A stretch of 64,000 nucleotides of DNA, taken from assembly GCA_048499455.1 (NCBI GenBank), contig JASNZV010000007.1, positions 1-64,000 on the forward strand, given 5' to 3'. Positions 24,369 through 33,465 of this stretch are shown here, one piece after another. The translations under genes and the position numbers were made by a program. Source of the stretch: CFX5 sp023384495 (lineage in GTDB: Bacteria > Chloroflexota > Anaerolineae > Caldilineales > Caldilineaceae). Position 1 is the stretch's first letter. Every line of letters starts with the position of its first letter. The notes below the pieces were generated by a model, which was given only the letters and a program-made list of their open reading frames with translations, was not told the origin of the DNA and made no database searches.

Positions 24369-25028
24369 ATGATCACGGTGGTGTTGGTGGATGATCAACC
24401 CTTGGTGCGCGCCGGGCTGCGCACCCTGTTGGAGCGCGATCCAGCGATCCAGGTGATCGGCGAAGCGGAGAATGGGGAGAGCGGGGTGCGCCTAGTTCAG
24501 CAGACCAGGCCCGCGGTGGTCCTCATGGATATTCGCATGCCGGGGCTTGATGGGTTGGCCGCCACCCGTCAGATCGTGGGCGACGTCAAACTCAATGGCG
24601 CTCGGGTCATCGTCTTGACCACGTTTGATGAGGATGAGCAAATCTACGAGGCAATCCGCTCTGGGGCGGCGGGGTATCTGCTCAAAGATAGCACACCCGA
24701 CGAGCTGCGCCGGGCCGTGCATGTAGCCGCCGACGGCGAGGCGCTGCTGTCACCCTCGATCACAAAACGGGTGATGCAACAGTTGGCAACCGGCGCCGGC
24801 GCCACCAATCCGAGTCTGGTAGCCGGCCTCACTGAGCGCGAACAGGAGATCCTACGCCACATTGGCCTCGGCGAATCGAACGAAGAAATCGCCGCAAATT
24901 TGGTGATCAGCCCGGCCACCGCGCGCACCTATGTCAGCCGGCTGCTATCAAAGCTGGACGCCCGCGACCGTTCACAATTGGTCATCATTGCCTACGAAAG
25001 CGGCCTCGTCAAACCCGGCCAGGCATAA
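24369..25028 (+). CDS. NarL/LuxR-type response regulator
   Basis: 219 residues. The receiver domain begins 'ITVVLVDDQPLVRAGLRTLL', with the phosphoacceptor Asp in 'VVLMDIRMPGLDG' and the Lys in 'GYLLKDSTPDEL'. The LuxR helix-turn-helix is at about 150-210 ('LTEREQEILRHIGLGESNEE', 'VISPATARTYVSRLLSKL'). It forms an operon with the kinase just upstream. Targets are unknown; the divergent membrane-protein/oxidase genes are candidates. Confidence 0.93.
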   Translation: MITVVLVDDQPLVRAGLRTLLERDPAIQVIGEAENGESGVRLVQQTRPAVVLMDIRMPGLDGLAATRQIVGDVKLNGARVIVLTTFDEDEQIYEAIRSGAAGYLLKDSTPDELRRAVHVAADGEALLSPSITKRVMQQLATGAGATNPSLVAGLTEREQEILRHIGLGESNEEIAANLVISPATARTYVSRLLSKLDARDRSQLVIIAYESGLVKPGQA

Positions 25029-25037
25029 ATAAAAGGA

Positions 25038-25087
25038 GCGGGTTGCAGTCAGACGCATTGCCACCCAGTTGCGCTGCCACAACCCGC
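25038..25087 (+). terminator. Stem-loop after the two-component operon
   Basis: Arms GCGGGTTG (25038-25045) and CAACCCGC (25080-25087) pair perfectly, with an inner GCAG/CTGC pair. There is no T-run, so factor-independent termination is uncertain. It lies between two converging genes. Confidence 0.4.
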
Positions 25088-25124
25088 CCCGCCCGGTGCT
25101 ACCCCCGCGACCGAGCCGTGGGCG

Positions 25125-26168
25125 CTATCCCTGGTCAAACTCGATCCATACCTCACCCTGGCCATCGGGCACGGTGAGTTGCACGTCCTGGCTATCGCGC
25201 TCGCCATTGCCATCGAGCACGTAGAGCATATACGAACCGGCTACATTGTTGCCGGGCAGATCGCTCAAGCCAATCTTGTACTCGTAATTATATTCGCCCA
25301 GCACCCCAGATTGGCGCACGTCGACCAGGCTGCGTGTGCCGTCGCCGATTGGCAACTTCTGGCCGTCTTTGAACATGGCCACAAAGTAGCTGCCCTGCGG
25401 CCGCCCACCGTCGCCGCTGTGCATAAACATCAATTGCAGCTTCAACTCCGTCCCCCCATTGGGATGGAAGCGCGGGCCATTGCGGACCCGGAACTTACAG
25501 CCATCGCCGCCGATGTTGGCGCACGGGTCCGCCGCGGGTGGGGGGGCCTCGATCTGTGGTTCGGGTTCGGGCGTTGGCTCTGCCGGTGGGGGTGGCGCGG
25601 GTGTGGGCGCCTGGGCCACTGGCCGCGGCGGCAAGTCGGTCACCGCCGGCACATCTTCGGTATTCTCGGCGCGGGCCAGTTGGGCAAATACCCAAACTTG
25701 TTGGCCGTTAACACAACAGACCTGCCACCAGTCGCCAGCCTGTGTCTTGCCCGTGATCTCAAATTCCTGGCCGCGGGTGGCGTCGCCCGCCAGGCCGTAG
25801 TCGGTGCCCGGGCCAAGGCGAACGTTGATCTGCTCGGCGTCAATCGTCAAGCGGCCGCGTGGAGCGGGGGTTGCGGTCGGCTCCGGGGTCGGCGCCTCCA
25901 CCACGTCAGGCGATGATTCTTCCGGCGGCGCCTCGGTGGGCGTCTCGGCCGGCGGCAACACGGCCACGGTTGGGGGCGCTTCGGTTGCCGTCGGCGGGGC
26001 TTGATCGACCGCGGTCGGCGTGAAAGTCGGAACCAACTGGCGCACTTCGGCGGGGGGCGACGGGGCCGGACCAGGGCTGGGGGCAAAAAGCCGGCTACAC
26101 CCACTCACCACCAATGCAACCCCGATCACCGCCGTCAAGAAAACGCCATTTGTCACGCGTACATTCAT
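25125..26168 (-). CDS. Lipoprotein with bacterial SH3 domain
   Basis: 347 residues. The ATG at 26168 has AAGGAG upstream. The N-terminus has a signal peptide with lipobox VVSGCS, so it is membrane-anchored outside the cytoplasm. Residues about 35-115 are a Pro/Thr/Glu-rich linker. Residues about 118-180 form an SH3-type domain ('LTIDAEQINVRLGPGTDYG', 'EFEITGKTQAGDWWQV'), often a cell-wall or ligand-binding module. A second Pro-rich linker and a C-terminal beta-rich domain (about 235-347, 'FRVRNGPRFHPNGG') of unknown family follow. It converges with the response regulator and lies 200 bases after xseA. Confidence 0.8.
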   Translation of the reverse strand: MNVRVTNGVFLTAVIGVALVVSGCSRLFAPSPGPAPSPPAEVRQLVPTFTPTAVDQAPPTATEAPPTVAVLPPAETPTEAPPEESSPDVVEAPTPEPTATPAPRGRLTIDAEQINVRLGPGTDYGLAGDATRGQEFEITGKTQAGDWWQVCCVNGQQVWVFAQLARAENTEDVPAVTDLPPRPVAQAPTPAPPPPAEPTPEPEPQIEAPPPAADPCANIGGDGCKFRVRNGPRFHPNGGTELKLQLMFMHSGDGGRPQGSYFVAMFKDGQKLPIGDGTRSLVDVRQSGVLGEYNYEYKIGLSDLPGNNVAGSYMLYVLDGNGERDSQDVQLTVPDGQGEVWIEFDQG

Positions 26169-26366
26169 TAGCAACTCCTTATCCCGTGTCCTTCTGGCTC
26201 CACCTCGTGTGTCGCCATCTCCTATTGCGTCTGATCATTGCCCCAAGATTCTATCCAAAAGGTCGGTGATCGCCATAATCCACAAACGCTATGATCCGCC
26301 ATGAGTCTCCACAGGCCAACACCGAATCAATGAACAGATCGATGCAACGTTCCACTGGCAGGCAGG

Positions 26367-27584
26367 TCAGCGCTGGGTAACAGCTGCTGCGATGCGGATG
26401 ACGTCATATTCACCGCCGGCGGCTCGAATGTGCAAGACTTGACCAGGCGTTGACATGGCGGGGCTCGTCACCACCTCGCCATCTTCGCGCTGAACGATGC
26501 TATACCCGCGTTGGAGCACGGCATGGGGGCTAAGCGCGGCAAGCTGTAGGCGCAGGGCAGCCGTGCGTTGCGCCAGCCGGTCCAACTGTCGTTGGACCCG
26601 AAAGTGCAGGCGGATGGTGCGCTCCTCCAGGCGTTGGCGGCGCAGATCGAGCTGCCGCTGGGGCGCCAATCGCTGCAGGCGGCGTTCAACCTGCTCCACC
26701 ATCGACCGCTCATCGGCAAGATGGGCAACGAGACCTTGCGCCAGACGTTGTCGCAGCGTGCGGAATCGTTCGAGCATCTCGCTACGGTCCGGCGTGGCCG
26801 CGGCGGCCGCCGCCGATGGGGTCGGCGCCCGCAGATCGGCGACAAAATCCACCACCGTGGTATCTGTCTCATGGCCCACGCCGCTGATCACCGGGATGGG
26901 GCTGTCGGCCACGGCGCGCGCAACCGTCTCATCGTTGAAGGCCCAGAGGTCTTCAATCGCGCCGCCGCCACGAACGAGCAACAACGTGTCAATCGGCGCA
27001 ACGGTTGCGCTATAGTGGGCGGCATTGGCCAACGCCGCCACAAGCTGTGCTGGCGCATCCGCCCCTTGCACCAATGAAGGGAAGAGAAGCACCTCGACCA
27101 GCGGCCAGCGCCCAGCCAGCACGCGCAAGACATCGCGCAGGGCCGCCGCATCGCGCGAGGTGATGATGCCGAGCCGTCTTGGCGTCATGACAATCGGCCG
27201 CTTGCGGGCTGGGTCAAAGAGGCCAGCCGCATTCAGGCGCGCCTTGATCTGCTCAACCTGGTCATACAACTGGCCGCGCCCGGCGGGCAGAATCTGATTC
27301 ACATAGAGCTGATATTGGCCTCGTTCGGGGTAGACACCAACATAGCCATGTGCTACAATCTGGTCGCCCTCTTTGGGCAGCCAGGATTGGCTCAGCGCCA
27401 AATTTTTCCACATAACGGCGCCAATGGCGGCGCCATCGTCCTTCAAACTAAAATAGACGTGGCCACTTGCCGCGCGCTTCCAGTTGCTGACTTCACCCAG
27501 CACCCAGATATCGCGCAACAGTTCATCGCGTTCAAAAATCGCAACAATGTGGGTATTGAGCGCAGAGACGGGAATTGGTTTCAT
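26367..27584 (-). CDS. xseA: Exodeoxyribonuclease VII large subunit
   Basis: 405 residues, typical length. The N-terminal OB-fold domain is 'VSALNTHIVAIFERDELLRD' to 'GDQIVAHGYVGVYPERGQYQ'. The catalytic domain shows 'PRRLGIITSRDAAALRDVL', 'LLLVRGGGAIEDLWAFN' and 'PVISGVGHETDTTVVDFVAD', all conserved in XseA; a long helical region and a beta-rich C-terminus follow. The enzyme degrades single-stranded DNA in repair together with XseB. No xseB gene (a ~70-80 residue helical protein) is seen beside it, although the two are often adjacent. Confidence 0.95.
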   Translation of the reverse strand: MKPIPVSALNTHIVAIFERDELLRDIWVLGEVSNWKRAASGHVYFSLKDDGAAIGAVMWKNLALSQSWLPKEGDQIVAHGYVGVYPERGQYQLYVNQILPAGRGQLYDQVEQIKARLNAAGLFDPARKRPIVMTPRRLGIITSRDAAALRDVLRVLAGRWPLVEVLLFPSLVQGADAPAQLVAALANAAHYSATVAPIDTLLLVRGGGAIEDLWAFNDETVARAVADSPIPVISGVGHETDTTVVDFVADLRAPTPSAAAAAATPDRSEMLERFRTLRQRLAQGLVAHLADERSMVEQVERRLQRLAPQRQLDLRRQRLEERTIRLHFRVQRQLDRLAQRTAALRLQLAALSPHAVLQRGYSIVQREDGEVVTSPAMSTPGQVLHIRAAGGEYDVIRIAAAVTQR

Positions 27585-27839
27585 AGGACCTTGTTCCGGG
27601 TGAGGTCAGGTGGGCCTTGCCTGTGACAGAAGACTATACTATAGGACGGTTCCTCACGCAATTCCCACCCGAACATAGGTGCATCATAAACGAGGTTGTC
27701 GACGCGCAGAGCCAGCGCCTGTTGATACAGCGTAAGATTGAACCATGTTGAATCAAGGCCGAAACAACTTGTGCTAAACAGGCCCAACGCCAGCGATGTC
27801 TGGCCGCCCGGCGCAGGGTGGCGGGGCAAGGAGGAGACT

Positions 27840-29474
27840 ATGATTCGCGCGTTTGTCGGCGCCACACGTCTGCTATTTACGGCAACAATTAGCGTGCTGT
27901 TGCTCTACGGCGCGCTCAGGATGACTGCACTGGGGGCAACCAGCGATGCCGCTGATCCATCGCCGTTACCGTTATCGGCGATTGCAAAGAGCGCAAACCG
28001 GGGGCCGGTTGCCAGCGCGCGGGTTGGCGAAATCCAAACCGTACACGCCCCGGCCATTGTTATCACGGCCAGCGTTGGTCTCAATCCACACCAGTGTGCA
28101 ACGTCCACTGCGGTCACGGTCACTGCCGGCGTTGAAGTCACCTTCTGTTATCTTGTCGCCAATACAGGCGACGTGACCTTCACCGACCATCATATTGTGG
28201 ACCCGGCATTGGGGCTGGATTTTCTGTTGCCTGATGAGTGGCTGACGCCGGTGGATGGGGTGCAGAGTGCGTTCTTTTTGACCGTTGCCAAGGAGCTGAC
28301 GACTTCAGCGCTACACCACGTGACCTGGACCGCCACCAACGCGACGGGCGATGTCGCCGTTGCGGAGGATTCGACACGGGTCATCGTGCCCACTGTCCGG
28401 CTCACCCACACCGTGGGGCTTGACCCACACACTTGCGCCATCACAAATACGGTGACTGTCATGGCGAACACTATGGTCACGCACTGCTTTCAGGTTGAAA
28501 ATACGAGCGACGTGACGTTCAGTTCCCATCGGGCTGCTAATTCGTCGGCGGAATCATCCCCCTTCGACTGGCTATCGACCCTTGAGCCGGGCGCCACGCT
28601 CTTCCTGACTGCGACAGAGCTTGTCACCACCACGACATCAAACATCTTCACGTGGACAGCCTTCGTCTCCGACCATCTCTATGCCGTCGCCACCGACCAG
28701 GCTACCCTCTTCGTCCCCGCCATCGATGTGCGCACCACCGTGGGTGACGACCCAGCGAACTGCGCCGACACCGATACGATTACCGCCACCGTCGGCGTCA
28801 ATGTTACCTATTGTTACTACGTCTTCAATGTGGGCGGAACGCCGTTGACTCGCCTGTTGGTTGACGATCTGGTGTTGGATGCCGAAACAATCGTGGTGAG
28901 CCAGACGCTGGCCGAAAACAACTGGCTGTGGTTCCTCGTAACGGCGCCCATCACCCAGACCACCGTCAACACAGTCACATGGACCGCACTCACCGCCGAA
29001 GGGCTGGCAGCCCGCGCTGCCGACGCAGCTTATGTCCACGCGCTCTCTTGGCTCAGTGCAACCGCCTTCTATGATGTCGATCGCGACGGCATCCAGTCGC
29101 CCATGGAGTATGGCGTCGAGAGTATCACCGTTACCCTTGACACGCCAATGGGCGTTCCCCTCAAGGTCGCCACCGACGACGAAGGGGCGGCAACGTTCCA
29201 CGACCTCGTCAGCGGCCAATACACCGTCACCATCACAACCCGCGACCTGGACCCCCACTATACCGTCGCCGCCGCGGATCGCACGCAGGTGATCACCGTA
29301 ACCGAAGCGAGTGGCTACACGGCGACCATTGCACTCTGGAGGCCCGACGAAACCGACAGCGACGGCGATGGCATCCCCGACTATATCGAAGGGATTGGGG
29401 ACATCGATGATGACGGTCACCCCGATTATTTGGACCCCGACCAGTATCTCTTCCTGCCGTTGGTGCGCAGATAG
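27840..29474 (+). CDS. Secreted DUF11-like repeat protein with C-terminal FLPLVRR motif
   Basis: 544 residues. The ATG at 27840 has GGAGGAG upstream. Residues 1-30 form a signal peptide. Three similar segments follow, each starting like 'TASVGLNPHQCATSTAVTV', 'THTVGLDPHTCAITNTVTV' and 'RTTVGDDPANCADTDTITA', with an inner 'VTFCYLVANTGDVTF' or similar, as in DUF11/CARDB-like adhesin repeats. Residues about 400-490 resemble an SdrD-B domain ('ATAFYDVDRDGIQSPMEYG'), followed by a Ca-binding-like 'DSDGDGIPDYIEG'. It ends YLFLPLVRR, matching three other secreted proteins here. A surface role is likely. Confidence 0.82.
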   Translation: MIRAFVGATRLLFTATISVLLLYGALRMTALGATSDAADPSPLPLSAIAKSANRGPVASARVGEIQTVHAPAIVITASVGLNPHQCATSTAVTVTAGVEVTFCYLVANTGDVTFTDHHIVDPALGLDFLLPDEWLTPVDGVQSAFFLTVAKELTTSALHHVTWTATNATGDVAVAEDSTRVIVPTVRLTHTVGLDPHTCAITNTVTVMANTMVTHCFQVENTSDVTFSSHRAANSSAESSPFDWLSTLEPGATLFLTATELVTTTTSNIFTWTAFVSDHLYAVATDQATLFVPAIDVRTTVGDDPANCADTDTITATVGVNVTYCYYVFNVGGTPLTRLLVDDLVLDAETIVVSQTLAENNWLWFLVTAPITQTTVNTVTWTALTAEGLAARAADAAYVHALSWLSATAFYDVDRDGIQSPMEYGVESITVTLDTPMGVPLKVATDDEGAATFHDLVSGQYTVTITTRDLDPHYTVAAADRTQVITVTEASGYTATIALWRPDETDSDGDGIPDYIEGIGDIDDDGHPDYLDPDQYLFLPLVRR

Positions 29475-29508
29475 GGGCAGACGTGGTCGGTCTGTTTCGT
29501 GCTTAGAA

Positions 29509-29566
29509 ACCGAAGTAGCGACTTCAGTCACTCAGGCGTGAGGGCGACTGAAGTCGCTACTTCGGT
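29509..29566. repeat. 21-base perfect inverted repeat
   Basis: The arms 29509-29529 and 29546-29566 are exact reverse complements (core GAAGTAGCGACTTCAGTC) around a 16-base loop. It lies 35 bases after the secreted-protein stop. It may act as a terminator, but the stem is followed by GAATCCC, not T-rich, so a dispersed palindromic repeat is more likely. Confidence 0.7.
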
Positions 29567-29597
29567 GAATCCCAAAATGTCAATGGTCGCACGACCA

Positions 29598-29679
29598 AAC
29601 TGCGGTTATTTTGAAAACGCGTATTGGGACTCGGCCAAAGCTACACAGCTACTCTCGTTTTCAAACCCAGTTGATTATA
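29598..29679. repeat. Diverged copy of the TTTGAAAAC inverted-repeat element
   Basis: The left part ACTGCGGTTATTTTGAAAAC and right part GTTTTCAAACCCAGTT match the ends of the nested element at 39045-39129 (ACTGCGGTTGCTTTGAAAAC and GTTTTCAAACAGAGCTCAGT). The middle differs. It ends in TTATA, so the outer TA-rich end is also partly kept. Confidence 0.5.
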
Positions 29680-29689
29680 GGAGGTCAAT

Positions 29690-29722
29690 GGGGGACAGTT
29701 TTCCGGCGGGCGACTGTCCCCC
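29690..29722. repeat. GGGGGACAGT hairpin
   Basis: Perfect 10-base arms GGGGGACAGT and ACTGTCCCCC around a 13-base loop, 160 bases upstream of the MocR-type gene. With the two elements just upstream, the whole 29475-29850 interval is repeat-derived; no gene is seen there. Confidence 0.5.
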
Positions 29723-29883
29723 GTTGCTTCTCTGGGCTTACCCCACAGAGACAATGTCCCTATTTGTCCTGGTCGATTTCATCGAATTGTCTATTGCAAG
29801 CCGGCAAGTTGGCCTTTATACTTGCCGACTATCGCGTTGATTGTCCTAATATGAACCAGAATCGATCCGACAGAGTGAATATC

Positions 29884-31362
29884 ATGTCCGTTTCCCTTCG
29901 GCTTGAGCGCAACAGCCCGGCAGCGCTCTATCAACAGATTGCCGACCAATTCAAGGATCAGATCAGCAACAATCGCTTGCCCGCAGGCGCGCGCCTGCCC
30001 ACCATCCGTCGATTGGCGAACGACTTGGGCGTCACCCGCGTGACGGTGCAGAACGCATACGATGAACTACGCGCCGACGGCTGGATCGAGGCGACAACCG
30101 GGCGCGGCACCTTCGTGAGCGAGCGCGTCAACTCGCGCGCAACGCTTCGCTCGGCCAGCCAGCCAGTGACGCCTGACGCCGTCATCAGCGACATGCTTCA
30201 GATTAACGAAATCGTGGGGTTGAGGTCGCTGGCGTCGGCGTCGCCCGACCCGCATCTCTTTCCCGCCGACGAGTTCTGGGGCGTCTTGGCCGAGTTGCGC
30301 GATGATGCGGCCACCATGGCCATGTATGGCGCTTCGCAGGGGGCGCCTGCGCTGCGGGTGGCGCTGGCCGATCTGCTGCGCGAGCGCGCCGTCGACGCCG
30401 CGCCCGACGAGATTCTCGTTACCGCTGGCGTGACGCAGGGGCTGGCGTTGGTGACGCAGGCGCTCTGCCGGCCAGGCGACGTGGTATTGGTGGAGCAGCC
30501 TACCTATGTCGGCTTTCTGCACACGCTCAAGGCGCAGGGCGTGCACGCCGTCGCCGTTCCCCTGGACGAAGAAGGACCGCAGGTGGATGCGCTCGAACGG
30601 CTGGCTGCTCAACATCGGCCCCGGTATTTTTACACCATTCCGACCTTCCAAAACCCGACGGGCGTTACCCAGTCGCCGGCGCGGCGCCGTGCGCTGTTGG
30701 CGGTGGCCCTGCGCTATGGCTTCCTTGTGGTGGAAGACGATCTCTACGCCTGCGTCGCCTATGATCAATCGCCCCCGCCGCCCCTGTTCGCCGAAGACAA
30801 TTCGGCGTCGGTGGTCTATTTGAGCAGCTTCTCCAAAAGCCTGATGCCCGGGCTGCGCATTGGCTACATGGTGGCGCCGGCGCCACTGCATTCGAAATTG
30901 CTCTCCTTGCGCCGCGCCCATGATCTGTGCAGCCCTACGCTGCTCCAATATGCCCTGGCGCGTTTCCTGGCCGGGGGCGGGCTGAAGAAGCACTTGCGCC
31001 GCGTCCTGCCGCTCTATCGAGAGCGGCGCGACGCCTATCTGGCCGCGATGCAGCATCATATGCCCGCGGGCGTTGAGTGGACGCGCCCCAGCGGCGGCTA
31101 TTGCTCGTGGATTACGCTGCCCCAGCGGCGCGCATTTAGCAGCCTCTACCAGATGGCCATCCAGCATGGCTGGGTCTTCACGCCCGGTGATGTGTTTCTG
31201 GCGGACCCCAGCGCCCATTACCACCTGCGTATCTGTTTTGGCAACCAATCCCCCACCGTAATCCGCAGCGGCGTGGAGGTGCTCAGCCGGCTGATCCGCA
31301 CCGGCCTGAACGAGACCGACCGGACCCACAGCGAGACAGGTGACTGGGCGCCGCTCGTCTGA
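29884..31362 (+). CDS. MocR-type regulator/aminotransferase (GntR + class I PLP domain)
   Basis: About 492 residues from ATG 29884; ATG 29851 is an alternative and neither has a good ribosome site. Residues 8-75 are a GntR winged helix ('AALYQQIADQFKDQISNNRL', 'ARLPTIRRLANDLGVTRVTV'). From about 110 on is a PLP aminotransferase-like domain: 'LVTAGVTQGLALVTQALCRP', 'YTIPTFQNPTGVTQSPARRR', 'VVEDDLYACVAYD' and 'VVYLSSFSKSLMPGLRIGYM', where the SK Lys binds PLP. MocR proteins sense PLP or amino-acid derivatives and regulate vitamin B6 or amine metabolism. It heads a plus-strand run of amino-acid-type genes. Confidence 0.88.
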   Translation: MSVSLRLERNSPAALYQQIADQFKDQISNNRLPAGARLPTIRRLANDLGVTRVTVQNAYDELRADGWIEATTGRGTFVSERVNSRATLRSASQPVTPDAVISDMLQINEIVGLRSLASASPDPHLFPADEFWGVLAELRDDAATMAMYGASQGAPALRVALADLLRERAVDAAPDEILVTAGVTQGLALVTQALCRPGDVVLVEQPTYVGFLHTLKAQGVHAVAVPLDEEGPQVDALERLAAQHRPRYFYTIPTFQNPTGVTQSPARRRALLAVALRYGFLVVEDDLYACVAYDQSPPPPLFAEDNSASVVYLSSFSKSLMPGLRIGYMVAPAPLHSKLLSLRRAHDLCSPTLLQYALARFLAGGGLKKHLRRVLPLYRERRDAYLAAMQHHMPAGVEWTRPSGGYCSWITLPQRRAFSSLYQMAIQHGWVFTPGDVFLADPSAHYHLRICFGNQSPTVIRSGVEVLSRLIRTGLNETDRTHSETGDWAPLV

Positions 31363-31528
31363 TGACCCTTTCATTGTTTACGTTGCGGAGAACCACGCAC
31401 ACAAGCTACCCAGCAAAGCAGCGCATGACAAGGCTCATCAGCCAACAGGGTAGGTCGCCAGCCTGCAAGATGAGGCAAATCGGCGGCCACTCACACTTTG
31501 CAGCCATGAGCTATCGGAGGAATGCACG

Positions 31529-32341
31529 ATGAATGGAGCGCCACAGGCGAACACGGCCCGCTATACGCCCGGCTATTCGGCTAATGCCGCCGCGTTTATG
31601 TCCAGTCGAACAGCCGAAAGCCATGCCGGTTTCTTCCTTCCCTATCTCCGGCCCGGCATGCGCGTATTGGATTGCGGCTGCGGGCCGGGGACGATCACGT
31701 TAGACCTGGCCCGGCGTGTCCACCCTGGGTTTGTGACTGGGGTCGACATCGCCGCCGGGCAGATCGCGCTGGCCGAAGCGGCGGCGATCTATCAGGGGGT
31801 GGCGAATGTGCTGTTCCGGTCATGCAGTATCGAGCAGATGACGCCTGAGGATGAGCCCTATGACGCTGCCTTCTCGCACGCCTTGCTGGAACACCTGGCC
31901 GACCCGGTGGCCTCGCTGCGGCGCGTACGCTCATTGCTCAAGCCCGGCGGTGTCATCGGCGTCTGTAGCCCCGACTGGCGCGGCTTCCTCGTCGCCCCCG
32001 CACCGCCAGTGCTGACCGAGGCGCTCGCCTTTTATCAGCGGTTGCAGCGCGAAAATGGCGGCTCGGTGGACGCCGGCGGTCGGTTGGGCGAATGGCTGGA
32101 GCAAGCCGGATTCAGCAACGTGCGCATGGCGGCCCGCTACGAATGCTACGCCGACCTGCGCCTCATCGGCGAATATCTGGCGCAGCGTATCGAGCAAGCC
32201 GAGGCCATTGATGGCGCTGTCACCAAAGGCTGGATCGACCCGGGCGACCCTCAGCGCTTGGCCCAGGCGCTGCGCATGTGGCAACGGCAGCCGTCGGGTC
32301 TTTTTGCTCAAGCCTGGGTCTCCGCTGTCGGTTGGGCCTGA
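31529..32341 (+). CDS. Class I SAM-dependent methyltransferase
   Basis: 270 residues. The ATG has GGAGGA upstream. The SAM-binding motif is 'RVLDCGCGPGTITLDLARRV', the acidic end of strand 2 is 'VTGVDIAAGQI', and 'DAAFSHALLEHLADP' and 'LLKPGGVIGVCSPDWRG' follow, as in Methyltransf_11 enzymes. The C-terminal ~90 residues are helical. Substrate unknown; small-molecule methylation is likely given the PhzF and aminotransferase neighbours. Confidence 0.87.
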   Translation: MNGAPQANTARYTPGYSANAAAFMSSRTAESHAGFFLPYLRPGMRVLDCGCGPGTITLDLARRVHPGFVTGVDIAAGQIALAEAAAIYQGVANVLFRSCSIEQMTPEDEPYDAAFSHALLEHLADPVASLRRVRSLLKPGGVIGVCSPDWRGFLVAPAPPVLTEALAFYQRLQRENGGSVDAGGRLGEWLEQAGFSNVRMAARYECYADLRLIGEYLAQRIEQAEAIDGAVTKGWIDPGDPQRLAQALRMWQRQPSGLFAQAWVSAVGWA

Positions 32342-32431
32342 ACCGATGGCGGCTGATTCGGCCTGTCAAAGGTGCGACGCATCTGGCCCAACGCTGTGCT
32401 TTCGACCAATACTGAATGTCAGGAGAGGAAT

Positions 32432-33310
32432 ATGCCCGTCTATCCCTTTATGCAGGTGGACGCCTTTACCGACCGGCCATTGGGGGGCAACCCCTGCGCG
32501 ATCGTCTTTGAGGCTGACGATCTGGACACAGCCACCATGCAGGCGATTGCCCAAGAAATGAACCTGTCGGAGACGGCCTTTGTGCTGCGTTCCGCGGTGG
32601 CGGACGTGCGCGCCCGCTACTTCACCATCGAAGAAGAAATTCCCTTGGCCGGACACCCGACCATCGCCACGGTCTTCGCCCTCTTCGAGAGTGGCCGGCT
32701 TGCGCCGCAAAGGGAGGGGGCCACCATCAGCCTGGAGCTGCGCGATGGCCCCATCCCGGTGGAGGTAATGGCGCGCGGCGGCGTGGTCGAGCGGGTGGTG
32801 ATGACGCAGCGCAAGCCGCAATTCCTCGCCACCGTCGACGCCGAGCAGGCGCTGCCCATTTGGGGGCTGACCCAAGCCGATGCGCTGGCCGGCGCGCCTA
32901 TCCAGGTCGTCAGCACGGGCACGCCACAACTGATGATCCCGGTGCGCAGCCTGGAGGCGCTGCGCCGGATCCAGTTCGACGAGCCTGCCTATCGCCGGCT
33001 GCGCGATGAGGTCGGGTTCTTCAGCGCGCACCTCTTCTGCCTACAGGGGGCGACCCCCGCGGGCCAGACCTTTGCTCGCCACCTGGCCCCCTTTGAAGAC
33101 CCATTTACCGGCTCGGCCACGGGGGGCATGGGGGCCTATCTCTGGCACTATGGGCTGATCGACCGGCCCACCTTCGTGGCCGAGCAGGGCCACTGGATGA
33201 ACCGCCCCGGCCAGGCCACCGTCGAAGTCATCGGCCCACGGGACGATATCGCCACCGTCAAGGTGGGCGGCGGCGCGGTCACCGTGGTACGCGGTGAACT
33301 GATCCTTTGA
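32432..33310 (+). CDS. PhzF family isomerase-like protein
   Basis: 292 residues. The ATG at 32432 has AGGAGAGG upstream; an earlier in-frame start is not supported. The motifs 'MQVDAFTDRPLGGNPCAIVF', 'EMNLSETAFVL' (with the conserved catalytic Glu), 'IPLAGHPTIATVFALF' and 'PFTGSATGGMGAYLWHYG' are those of PhzF/YddE proteins of the DAP-epimerase fold. PhzF isomerises a phenazine precursor; most relatives have no known substrate, and no other phz gene is here. It lies between a methyltransferase and an aminotransferase gene. Confidence 0.93.
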   Translation: MPVYPFMQVDAFTDRPLGGNPCAIVFEADDLDTATMQAIAQEMNLSETAFVLRSAVADVRARYFTIEEEIPLAGHPTIATVFALFESGRLAPQREGATISLELRDGPIPVEVMARGGVVERVVMTQRKPQFLATVDAEQALPIWGLTQADALAGAPIQVVSTGTPQLMIPVRSLEALRRIQFDEPAYRRLRDEVGFFSAHLFCLQGATPAGQTFARHLAPFEDPFTGSATGGMGAYLWHYGLIDRPTFVAEQGHWMNRPGQATVEVIGPRDDIATVKVGGGAVTVVRGELIL

Positions 33311-33365
33311 GCCAATTGCGCAGTGCGGCCCGTCATTTGTCATCCTATCGCCTTGTCCTTATACC

Positions 33366-33439
33366 GAATCCTTCTGTTCAGTAAAGGAATACACCGCCAT
33401 TTCGCTCTGGCGCATACCTTCACCGAACAGCCGGATTTC
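33366..33439. repeat. Short inverted-repeat element, AATCC-GTTC family, copy 2
   Basis: The ends CGAATCCTTCTGTTC and GAACAGCCGGATTTCG are imperfect inverted repeats, and the centre ACCGCCATTTCGCTCTGG matches the element at 2163-2234. It lies 26 bases upstream of the aminotransferase start, so it must form part of that gene's promoter or leader. Confidence 0.6.
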
Positions 33440-33465
33440 GTATTACACCAATTGGAACCATCCCC

